Positions 36,143 through 45,834 of a stretch of DNA of 64,000 nt are shown in pieces. The stretch comes from Artocarpus heterophyllus (Eukaryota > Streptophyta > Magnoliopsida > Rosales > Moraceae), in the NCBI GenBank assembly GCA_025403435.1, contig CM046333.1, positions 34,307,521-34,371,520 on the forward strand, written 5' to 3'. The notes beneath the pieces are model-generated. The model had not been told where the DNA came from. It saw nothing but the letters and a program-made list of their open reading frames with translations, and made no database searches. The position numbers and the translations under genes were made by a program. Positions within the stretch are counted from its first letter, which is position 1. Every line of letters begins with the position of its first letter.

Positions 36143-37251
36143 ACTTATTGCTAGTCCTGAGCAATTATAGCGATAAAACTTAAAACAGATAAAAAGGTTT
36201 TTGATTTTTGAAAAGCTGGTAATTCCTCATTGATTTTCCTTAGTGATTATCTCATATTCATGCCTCAAAATAAAAATGTAAATATTAGTTAAGTTATGAT
36301 TCATTTCTAGAGTACGTCAAATATTTAAGATGAATTTTCCCATGTGCGTGTGAATTTCTATTACTAATCAATGCATATTAACTAGATAAATTTACATCAA
36401 TATAACCCAATTTATTTAGATAAATTCTTATCAATTTGTTTTTCATCCCTCTTTCCACTAATGTAGAATAAAACTTTCTTAAAGACCTTTAGGACTTTAT
36501 TTAGCTTGTAATGTAAGGCTTAGGTCAAAGGTAAGATGGAAGATATATTTGAGGCTTAATTCACTCATAAAGCACTTACAAAGATCCTGTACCTTTAAAA
36601 TATGCAATCTAATTCCTAAAGTTTACACTCCTGAACTTGAAATGAAATTTCCTTTGTCAACCACTTTTTATTTAACTTTTTTTTCTTTTTTTTTTCCTTT
36701 TTTTAACTGAAATACAAAATAACTAAAGATTTACAACATAACAAATTTAAAAAGTAAACAAAATTACATATTTTACAGATGTAACAGATATTCTTAACCC
36801 ATCCCAACTCCCATAATATTGGCATAAACCCGATTACACTTGAAAGAACAAATGCCTTATAAGTGAAATGTAAAAGAAAAGGATTATGAATTTATTTAAA
36901 AGGCTAGGCTAAATATATAGGTAACAAAGAAAAATTAGAAATATTAAGCTCAACAGGGTAACTAGGGATATAGAATGTAAATAGGTTAGCTTCAAAAGGC
37001 TTAAACAATCCAAGGATGGCCTAAATTATCTCTATAACTTAGTGTTATCCAGGATTTCACCTCAAGAGGGATTTAAACAAGTGATAAGATTTTATAAAAA
37101 TAAAACAAACTATACTAACATAAACAGTCTCTATATTGTTATAACACAATGCAAGATTTAGTGTTCAAATTTTGGGAAAATTTCAACCTAAATATAAGGC
37201 AGACTAAAGAAACTAACGTAAACTTAAATAATATTTCAAATTTACCTTAAG
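36143..37251. other. Gypsy-2 3' noncoding segment
   Basis: No gene. 1.1 kb of AT-rich sequence between the LOG-like ORF stop and the polypurine tract; includes a T-rich run at 36668-36706. Confidence 0.6.
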
Positions 37252-37836
37252 TCATGAAAATGCTATAACCTTAACTTGCATGTTTTTGACCAATTCCTCT
37301 ACAGTAGGGGCAGAGATAAAAATCTTTCTTCCTAACTCCTCAAGAAACCTTTGTTTCACAACACGATCTAAAAAACTAAGCAAACTGTCAAAGTAACGAT
37401 TTATATTTAATAAACCAATAAGTTTAGAGTGTAGTCCTAACAATTTCCAACTAGCAATGGCAAAAAGTTCTTCTAAAGTTCCTAGACCTCCAGGTTAAGC
37501 AATGAAAGCATTAGAAGCAAACTCCATGTCTCTTATTCACTCAGGGATACCCGCGACTATTTTTTCAACACCAATGGTAGGACCACATAAATGACTTTGA
37601 GCAAAAACACCTGGAATAATACCTAAAGCTCCAGTGCCTCCAGAATGAGTTCCAGCAGCAACAGTACCCCTTAGACCTAGACTACCACATCCATAGACAA
37701 GATTTATCTTTTTCTTAGCCAAGACATAACCTAAATGAAATGTACCTTCTATGTAATCAATACATTTTCCTGATTTAGAACCGTAAAACACACAGATATT
37801 GTTGAACTTTAAAGATGATTGAGATGAGGACTCCAT
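37252..37836 (-). pseudogene. LOG-like: LOG-like cytokinin riboside monophosphate phosphoribohydrolase carried by Gypsy-2
   Basis: LOG enzymes release active cytokinin bases from their riboside 5'-monophosphates in the cytosol. From ATG at 37836 to TGA at 37252 is one 195-codon frame, the usual length for the family, with two in-frame stops (TGA at about codon 100, where Arg is expected after PE, and TAA at about codon 114, just before the signature). Visible family features: NICVFYGSKSGK near the N-terminus, INLVYGCGSLGLRG (the Gly-rich loop, with Cys in place of a usual Gly), and PGGLGTLEE, the PGGxGTxxE active-site signature, then IGLLNINRYFDSLL and FISAPTVEEL near the end. Plant LOG genes have several introns; here there are none, so the copy probably came through mRNA. 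It lies in the sense orientation of the element, between the Cys-rich ORF and the polypurine tract. Loss of function is inferred from the two stops. Confidence 0.88.
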
Positions 37837-38477
37837 AATAATTACTAAGACTAAGACTCTCTTTTTTCAGATAGACTCTATCTTACAAATCCACTCTAAG
37901 AAAAACTTAAGAACTAAAGGGATTTTGTACACACCTAAGGAGAATGTTAGGTAAAGACAGCTGTGATGTCAGGTAAGGACAGATAGATAAATGTGACACA
38001 ATTGCAGAACTTTTTGAAACTTTTTATCTGACAAAACTATTTAACTTTTGACAAACAAGACAATATTATACAACTTTTGACAAATGGGACTAAATTTTAA
38101 AAATCGAAGCAGAGCTTATCTTACACGACACAAAAAATACCTACTGAAGAAAATTATGCATTTGACAAAAGTCAAAATATTATTAAAAAAATAAACAATA
38201 CAATCACAATTATTAAACAACTACTATAAAAATCACACAAAAAAACAAAAATCTTTGTGTTGATGAAATTTTATTCGAGAATGAGTTAAAGAAAACTTAT
38301 GTTCATCAAAACGTGTTTCCAGAAATTTTGTTACTCAGTCGTTCTGATGATTTTTCATTAACACTATGATCAAATCTCGAATAAATTTTCAACATTTTTT
38401 TTATTTTTTTTATAACTTTTTTTATGATTTTTTAAGAGACAAACACACAAGAAACAATGAAAAATACTTTACAGATC

Positions 38478-39022
38478 TTATTCTAAAGTAGAAGGATCTT
38501 AAGTTTGCTTCCTATCTAACATTCTCGCAAACTGAACAGTTGGGTCTTTTAACGTCAGATTCCTAAGACGTTTTTTCTCTACATGAAATTAAGGCCAGAG
38601 TTGTTTCATAGCCTCGTAAACGTATCCACTTGGATAGGACTCAAGAGAAGCTCAGAGATCTTCTAAGTTTTCATTCCTAAGACCATTTTTACAAAACTAA
38701 ATTTTATCTTTGCTATTTCTGGATACGAGACAGGTGATGGACATTTTCCAGAACAAGTTTGACAAGAACATTTATGACATTTTGATTCCACGTGACGAGC
38801 TCTTCTTTTTCTAGTACACAGACTTGTACCCATACCAGGTAAACCTACATTATTTACATCACTTGGACGAACAAGACCTTCTATGTACATCTTGATATCA
38901 GTAGGAAGTTTAAAACGTGAAAGTACCTAAAGACGAGTGACTCTAGTTTTGTACTTCTTTCTGATTTCTCTTTGAGAAGGTGAAAGGAAATATTTCTTTA
39001 AGTGCTCATATTTCAGATCCAT
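38478..39022 (-). pseudogene. Unrecognised Cys-rich ORF of Gypsy-2
   Basis: Not recognised. From ATG at 39022 a frame runs 120 codons to 38663 with one TAG at codon 32; after a frameshift near 38670 a second frame continues to a TAA at 38478 with two or three stops, each explicable as CGA>TGA or CAA>TAA. The total would be ~180 residues. The N-terminus is basic (SQREIRKKYK); the middle has a Cys cluster, KCHKCSCQTCSGKC, after a basic run (CTRKRRARH), resembling a metal-binding or nucleic-acid-binding patch; the C-terminal part (YPSGYVYEAMKQLW) looks like folded protein. It is in the element's sense orientation, ~640 bp upstream of the LOG-like ORF. The steady reading in one frame argues for former coding. 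Confidence 0.6.
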
Positions 39023-39678
39023 GATTAAGAAATTGGGATTTTTGAGAGTGAATTGAAAGCTTTAAGAGAGAGTTTGAGAGAGAATTGGGGAGATTTTTGT
39101 GGAAGCAAAAAAAAGGAAATTAAAGATTTTCTGTAAAAAAAAATGTTTGAAAGATCAAAGAACTTTGAAAGAGTTTTAGGAGATTTAGAGAGAAGACAGA
39201 GAGAATTTGAGAGTTAGAGAAAGAACAAGAAGTTTAGAGAGAAAAAGAACAAAGATTTTTTAACTTAAATGCACAGTAATGGATTTTATAGACAAGAGGT
39301 GGATTACTGTTTAAACATGGGGAAAATTGTACATACACATGCGACACTATTCATAACAATAATGGGCTAAAGAAAAGTAACTTAACAGATTACTAAGAAA
39401 CGAAAATATTTTTGTGTTTTTGAATTTTTGAATTTTTATGTTTGTTTTGAAATTATTTACGAAAGTCTAAAATTTATAAAAATGCATTGAAAATCATTTC
39501 ATTAAAATGCATTTCTAGAGGCCGTTGATACATAAATAACAACTAATCTTGTTGATTATAACCTCCATAATTTCTATCATTTTAATGAATTTTTGAAATT
39601 AATTTTTTTATTTTTAGGAAAAACAAAGAAAGTAAAGATACAACATACCAAAACAAAAACATAAAGACAATACAAACA

Positions 39679-40080
39679 TTAATCTATAACTATGATTTCA
39701 GTTTCAGAATCAGAATCGAAATCGTCAATGTTGAAGACTGTTAGAAGAGTTGCTCTGAACCTTCCTAAAAGATAGTACTCCCAAAAAGTTAAGTTGCCAG
39801 CTGCTGCAAAGAACCTTTGCTGAAATTCTTCTTCATCCATGAGATAATACATGAGATCATCCATAGTGTCACCCATCACCTCATCCTTAGGTTCTTCTTC
39901 AAAAACTTCATTTTCACATTCAAGTTCAAAACTTGAATTTTCAGCTTCAAGAGGTTGGTCAACAAAAACATTCACAGGATGGTTATCAAATTTTGTTGGG
40001 ACATTTGAATCAAAAGAATTAGCCAAATCAGCCAAAGGATCAACAAACGTTCTAGAAGTATTGCTCTCAACAAAGTTCAC
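39679..40080 (-). CDS. Gypsy-2 acidic ORF downstream of protease
   Basis: An open 133-residue frame ending at TAA 39679. It is strongly acidic, with runs such as ECENEVFEEEPKDEV and a DDFDSDSETE tail. In Athila-type elements an acidic linker commonly lies between protease and reverse transcriptase; here reverse transcriptase does not follow. The upstream protease remnant is separated from it by one stop codon (40081), so it was probably the C-terminal end of a gag-pro polyprotein. No enzymatic motif is seen. Confidence 0.55.
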   Translation of the reverse strand: MNFVESNTSRTFVDPLADLANSFDSNVPTKFDNHPVNVFVDQPLEAENSSFELECENEVFEEEPKDEVMGDTMDDLMYYLMDEEEFQQRFFAAAGNLTFWEYYLLGRFRATLLTVFNIDDFDSDSETEIIVID

Positions 40081-40824
40081 TTAACACTTTCCAAAGGGTG
40101 ATTGTGCCATGTTAAAAATGTTGAATTTTGAAGTCATATTCCTAAAAGACAAATTTAGTATTCCATTTCTACAATTAATTAAAGCATTAGAAGTTACAAG
40201 AAATGGACAACCTAAAATGACAAGAATTTGAACATTTGAATTTGCAACAGGTTGTGTATCCAAAACAATAAAATCTAGTAAAATTTTTCAATTTGGGCTA
40301 ACACATCCTTAACAACACCTCTTGAAATTTTTATAGAACGATCAAATAACTGAAGTGTGACAAAAGTTAGCTTTAGTTTAGCTAAACCTGATTACTGATA
40401 GACAGAATAAGGTAAAAGGTTGACACTAGCACCAAGGCCTAACAAAGCATGTGCAATTTGAGTATTTCCTATGAAACAAGAAATTGTGGGACAACCTAGA
40501 TCTTTGTATTTTAATGATGAATCATGTTGAATGATGGAACTAACATTCTTAGATAAAAATACAGTTTTTGTCACATAATGCTTTCTTTTAATTGTGCAAC
40601 AGTCTTTCAAAAATTTTGGCATAGGATAGGACTTGTTTGATTACATCTAAAAGTGGAATGTTAATTTTGAATTGTTTGAAAAGTTCAAAAATTTCAGCAT
40701 TTTTGTCACACTTCTCTTTTGAAAGCAAAGCTTGAGGAAATGGGACCTTTGAAACAAATTTTTCTTTTGAAACACTCTTTTCTTTTTTAGAATTTTCCTC
40801 ATCACTATTAAATTTTTTCATCAC
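40081..40824 (-). pseudogene. Gypsy-2 aspartic protease, catalytic Asp lost
   Basis: Segments in minus frames: PFPQALLSKEK and FKINIPLLDVIKQV (about 40640-40760), the conserved run into protease, then CFIGNTQIAHALLGLGASVNLLPYSVY, given here only as its motif LGLGASVN near 40420, where the catalytic LDLGAS-type Asp is Gly. The C-terminal part (ILGCPFLVTSNALINC) lies at 40081-40263. Two or more stops and shifts separate the parts. The family normally cleaves gag; this copy could not. Confidence 0.78.
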
Positions 40825-42328
40825 TTTTCAAAGTTGAATTAACTCTCTGATCTTTTGAAAGATTAGTTTTATCAATAGCTTTTCCACTTCGAAGAGTTGT
40901 AACAAAATTAATAGTTTCTTGTTGTGATTGTGAACTAGAAGAGGCAACTTCCGTTGCAGATGGATAATGTATAGGTTGAGTAGGAAATTTGCCTTTTTCT
41001 TGAATGCAAAGGGAAGAAGTGAGTTTAGAAATAGACTCTTTAATTTCATGAATGTCTTAAGAAGTGCGAGTGTTATGAACTTCTTGCTTTTGAATGATTG
41101 ATTTTGAGCTTGAATGAAAGATTGCAAAGTGTTTTCAAGAGTTTTGACTCGAGATTGAAGATTTTTAGAAAATTTTATGGAGGCTTTTGAAAATTTTGAG
41201 AATTTAATAAAAATTGTGGATTTTGAGATTGTTGTGGATATGGTAGACGACCTCAAGAATTTTGTGGTGGAAGTGGTGGTGGTGGTTGAAATTGCTGTTG
41301 TGGTTAATCATTTCTCCAACTGAAATTGAGATGGTTTCTCCATTATGAATTGTATGTGTCAGAATATGGGGATGGAAATGTCTTTTTAACTAGGTTCAAT
41401 TGATTTGTGTAATTCACCTGTTATAGGACTCTTCCTTAAAAATTGGGCATTCATAAGTTGAGTGTTCTTGAGTTTAACAAACACTGCACAAAATTTCAAT
41501 TTTGCATTCTTGGACATTTCTACATTCCACAGCTTCAATCTTTTTAGCCAAACTTCTAGCATTTAAATAATTTTCTTGACTAAGTTGATGGACATCTCTT
41601 TGAGCATTAGCAAGATTAGGTCTAATTGAGCCTTTAGAATTACTATGTTTCCAATATTGAGAGTTTTCAACTAAATTATCAAGAAAATCTAATGCTTCAT
41701 CAGGTTCTTTATCAAGGAATTCTCCATTATACATTATTTCAACAAATTGATGGGTTTCAGGAGTTAAACCTTCATAAAAGAAACTAATTTAATGTCATTT
41801 TTCAAAACCATGATGTGGACAAGAAGTCAACAAATCCTTAAAACATTCCCAACATTGAAAATAGACTTCCTTAACATTTTGGGAAAAATTTTGAATTTGT
41901 TTTTTCAAAGCATCAGTTTTATGAGTTGGAAAGAACTTTTTTAGAAATTTAGTTTGCATTTCTTGCCATGTACCTATTGACCTAGTTTTTAGAGAAGTAA
42001 GCCAAGTTTTAGCTTTGTCTTTTAAAGAAAAAGCAAAAAGCTTACGCTTAACAATTTCATTTGAAACTTCCTTGTTAGTGAAGGTAGCACAAACATCTTC
42101 AAACTCTCTAAGGTGCAGATATGAATTTTTAGATTCTAAGCCATGAAAATTGGGAAGTAAGTTGATCATTCCAGGTTTAAACCTAAAGTGATGGGCATCA
42201 AGAGGAAAAACCAAACATGATGGAGTGGATTCACAAGGTGGTTCCAAATAATCTCTCATTGAACGAACAGGATTGATGATTTATTGATTACCAATGTTTT
42301 CATTATGAACACTTTCATCATCAGCCAT
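40825..42328 (-). pseudogene. Gypsy-2 gag
   Basis: ATG at 42328 (MADDESVHNEN) leads after one stop to a 154-residue open segment (42259-41795) typical of the Retrotrans_gag domain: TWLTSLKTRSIGTW, then FLKKFFPTHKTDALKK and CWECFKDLLTSCPHHGFEK. A second open piece (41734-41474) contains EALDFLDNLVENSQ and a Cys motif CSVC...EHSTYEC resembling a zinc knuckle. The rest (41256-40828) is frameshifted, Ser/Lys-rich and poorly conserved. Gag builds the virus-like particle. The match to Athila-type gag is by motif memory. Confidence 0.85.
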
Positions 42329-43052
42329 TTTTGGTGAATTTTAAGACACAACAGAGACTAAAGGTGGTTCTAAACTTTTCTTAACTAACCTATGATTTTT
42401 AGACACATGAAACCAAACTGGCATAAATTATTTTAATATTTACAAAATTTTATAGACATATACTAAGCTTTTCTTTACTCAGGGAGAATAAAGTCGTGAA
42501 TGAAAAGTATCTGCCTTATTAATTTTGTAGAATTTGAGAATTGTATTTTTCAAGAATGTCCCTAGGAAAGATTGGTGGTGCTAAGGCTCCTTCAAAACCA
42601 TTCGCCTAGGTCAGAACATTGTTCTTGGAAAGACTGGTGTTGGGAGAATCTTCAAAAGTCAACTGGTTATGGGAAAGAATTTCGAACCAGTACCAACCCC
42701 AAAACAAAACTTTCTCAAAAAAGACTTTTCACAAAAACACAACTTATTTATTAAGTATTATGGAAAACCTAATCTAAAATTATATGAAGTTTTATTTTTA
42801 AGGCAAAAACCTAAAACTAAACCTAAAATAGTGACATGAATAGTAACTAGCATGAATAGTAACTACTATTATACAAATAGTAACTTACAAAACACGCATG
42901 TAGATTTCTACGTGAATAGCACTTAACACCTGCAAAATAGAAAATATTAACAAAAGAAAACAAATAAAACAGAAAAAAAGTTAGTAATATATAAAAGAAA
43001 AAGAAAAAGAAAATATATTATACAATAATATACTACACTGAAAGCAATACAG
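42329..43052. other. Gypsy-2 leader
   Basis: No gene. 5' leader between primer site and gag start on the minus strand; a + strand 60-codon ORF at 42572-42754 is antisense and unsupported. Confidence 0.6.
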
Positions 43053-43070
43053 TCTCCGGCAACGGCGCCA
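43053..43070 (-). other. Gypsy-2 primer-binding site (tRNA-Asp)
   Basis: The + strand TCTCCGGCAACGGCGCCA equals the 3' end of plant tRNA-Asp (GTC) including CCA, except one base; on the minus strand this is TGGCGCCGTTGCCGGAGA, six bases after the LTR end. Confidence 0.9.
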
Positions 43071-43076
43071 AAAACT

Positions 43077-45213
43077 TGATCTCGCATCTGTTAACACACT
43101 CTAAAATAATCCCAAGTATAAGGTTGTCTCGAGTAATACTTACTCAGTGAATCTGAGGTCGAACCCACAAGGATTTTATTCAGTTTTAGTACATATATTA
43201 TGTTAACTTTTTCTTTTTTATATAAGCTGAAAAATAGGAGGATTAATATTTATTATTCACAAAATATATTTACAATATTTAAACATTTTTAAAACATTTT
43301 TCATACTTTGATGTTGATAATTTATAACTTTAATAACAAGAAATGCAGACAAAATTAAAATGGCATTTTAACAACAAGTGCAAATAACTTAATTTGAGTA
43401 ACAACAATAACAACCATAATTTAAAGAAGTAAAACAAGGCTAAGGTTTAAAGGTTCCGTTCTGGCAATTATCTTAAATATATTTTAGTTTTTCTTTTTAT
43501 TTATTAGTTAGTTCAAGAATACACTATGACATCCTATGTCGACAACAAATCAAGAGTTACCGAGCATTTATTGTGCCATTCTATATCTATAATACAACAA
43601 AAACACAACTTAATAAATGGGTAGCATTTTAACATAACTTAATTAAAATAACAACCAATATAATAAGTTAAGCATTTACCGAATCATTCTCTGTCTACGA
43701 CTAATCAAAGTCTTCCCAAGCATTATCAGTGCCAGTCTAGGTCATCAATAAATCAAAACTGTAATTTTGACAGAGTTCTAGCTAAGAAAATATTAAAATC
43801 CTAAGTTTTCTAAGAAAATAATTTGGCATTATAATTGCTTAGAAAACTAAGAAAAAAAAATATTTAATGTAATTTTGCCAGAATTTCGCCCTCTCACCTC
43901 AGCTAAAAGGAAATTAAAAAGACATAATTAATAAAGTACTACTAATATTACTGAACATAATTTTTACAACATAAACAGAGAAGTATTTTGCAAGAAATTG
44001 GACTAAAAACTAAACATTAAAAACTAAAATGAAACTAATTATTTAAGCAGTAGTGTTTTACACTAAAAAGGGGATCTCTCCAAAACCAGGCTGATGCCTC
44101 GGTATTTATAGCAAAGTTAGCCTACTGTTTACAAATTTTTAAACGTCTCTCACTACAGCTCCATTGAGAAATTTGCAACTAAAATGATGATTCTCCTCCA
44201 TTTTTCAACATGAATCTTGCAGTTGGAGAATGCAAATTTTCATTTGGAATTAGCTACTGTGCGGCGGCTGGCGGTATCAAACAAGCTCAATCCAAACCGT
44301 TGAAAACACAATCTTAAGGTCTAGAATCATACACGATAATGGGCCCAAGTGGGGACCTCTGGGACCAAGTGGGCCTCCAAAAGAGGCTGTCAGATCGGTC
44401 TTTGCATGTAGATCTGGTGGTTGCGAAAGGGAGATCACATGAGTTAGCCATACCAGATTGGACAACACTCTAAATGCACGTGGGGCCCGCTGACACACGT
44501 CAGTGCTGATGAGCGTTGTAAGAGTGACGTGTGGCCTGACGCATGTAGAGGTTGAATCGATGAGATTGAATTTGTAGTGCATTCGACGACTCTCGTAATG
44601 CCACGTGTTTGCTTCTAGATGAATTCAGATTTTTGTCGAGTTTTTGATGCATTTGATGTCCAATTTTGCCTATTTTGGTGTCGTTTTGCTCTATTTTTTC
44701 ACTAGATTTCAAATCTAAAATTCACAAACACACTAAAATTATTTATTTTAGAAACGTCATAATTATTAAAAATATTTATTTTACATTAAAACACATAAAA
44801 TTAATTATAAACTTATAAAAGTTCTAGTCTCTTTTGGTTTGACACATATATGATTTTTAAGACTGGAAAATATATTTAGAAATTACTAAACATATTATTG
44901 AACATATTTACAAACTCAAAGCACACTATCAAACACATTAAGACTCAAAATAAAATAGCATAACATAAATTTTACGGTTTTAATTATTTACAAACTAGAC
45001 ACATATTTAGCATATTGAAACAATTCTAAAAATTACCAAAAATATTATAAAACATAAAAACACACTAAAAATACATTTTTAAACACATTTTCACACTAAG
45101 ACACTAAAGCATTGTTTATCACTTAATCGCTATAATTAAGGAGTTTTAGAGAAATATTAATGTAAAATAATTGATTTTAATGTTAAGAAAAGTGCATTTT
45201 CTAAGTCTCATCT
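43077..45213 (-). repeat. Gypsy-2 LTR, right copy (5' LTR)
   Basis: 2,137 bp aligned along its length with 33971-36129, with many substitutions and small indels. The last base is T where the left copy has A. A TATA box (complement of 44103-44110) matches the left copy. Confidence 0.92.
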
Positions 45214-45218
45214 CTATA

Positions 45219-45834
45219 GCAGATGGGGCAAATTGGCCAACTCAGTAAACTTCGCCTTATGTTTTTTGGCTATGTCTTTACTTGGTTTCAGACGATAGAA
45301 TTCAACGATTTCTTGTCCGTTTTTCCTTGTAGAGAGTAGCAGTCTTAGAACATCTTCTCAACTTTATCCTATTCAATCTCTTGGCTATCCTCTACACGTT
45401 TTGCCTATTTCCATTAGTGTTGACACTATCTTCTAGTTTGTATATTGCTAACTCAACATGATGTTCATCAAGCTCTCCTAACGTGTCCAAGTATTTTTCC
45501 ACAGAGTCGAATCATTGCTCAATAGTAGGGGTAAAGGGTCTCTATTCTGTCAAAGACTAAAATCGCAGCATGACTAAATTCTCAAAAATACCTCTGTCGG
45601 TGACTTACTATAGGATCTTCATGTTATACCCTTGCCGCCATTGGCCTAAAGGTAGCAAACTTAGCATTCATCATGCCCTCATCACTAATAAGGTCTAAGT
45701 CAGTAGCAACATAACAATGCCTAGGTGCCATTCTGATAGTTCTTAATGAGAAATTTGGACTGTTAGTGATTTTCAATGTCGTATCTTTGTGTGCATAATT
45801 CCCAAGGTTCACAACTTGGCTATAATACCAAATA
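45219..45834 (-). pseudogene. Gypsy-1 gag, N-terminal part, and primer site
   Basis: The minus strand from 45812 carries a short open segment (MNLGNYAHKDTTL..., to 45624) containing MAPRH, followed by broken gag-like reading to the Gypsy-2 junction at 45218 (KFTELA-type segment recognisable near 45240). The tRNA-Met primer site is the complement of 45818-45830, four bases from the LTR. Confidence 0.55.

Larger units (their letters stand above)
33971..45213 (-). mobile_element. Gypsy-2: gag-pro gypsy element carrying a LOG-like ORF
   Basis: 11.2 kb with LTRs at 33971-36129 and 43077-45213 and a perfect target duplication CTATA (33966-33970, 45214-45218). Minus polarity is set by the primer site complement (43053-43070), which matches the 3' end of tRNA-Asp, and by a C-rich run (36130-36142), the complement of a polypurine tract, beside the left LTR. 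Minus-strand order: leader, gag, protease, acidic linker ORF, Cys-rich ORF, LOG-like ORF, polypurine tract. No reverse transcriptase, RNase H or integrase motif was found in the interior, so it is a non-autonomous element. Gag style and the tRNA-Asp site fit the Athila/Tat side of gypsy. LTR copies differ visibly, so the insertion is old. Confidence 0.92.

Noticed and set aside
43053..43070. Sequence identical to the tRNA-Asp 3' end, tRNA gene candidate
   Set aside because: Only the acceptor/T-arm end is present and it lies six bases from an LTR: it is a primer-binding site, not a tRNA gene.
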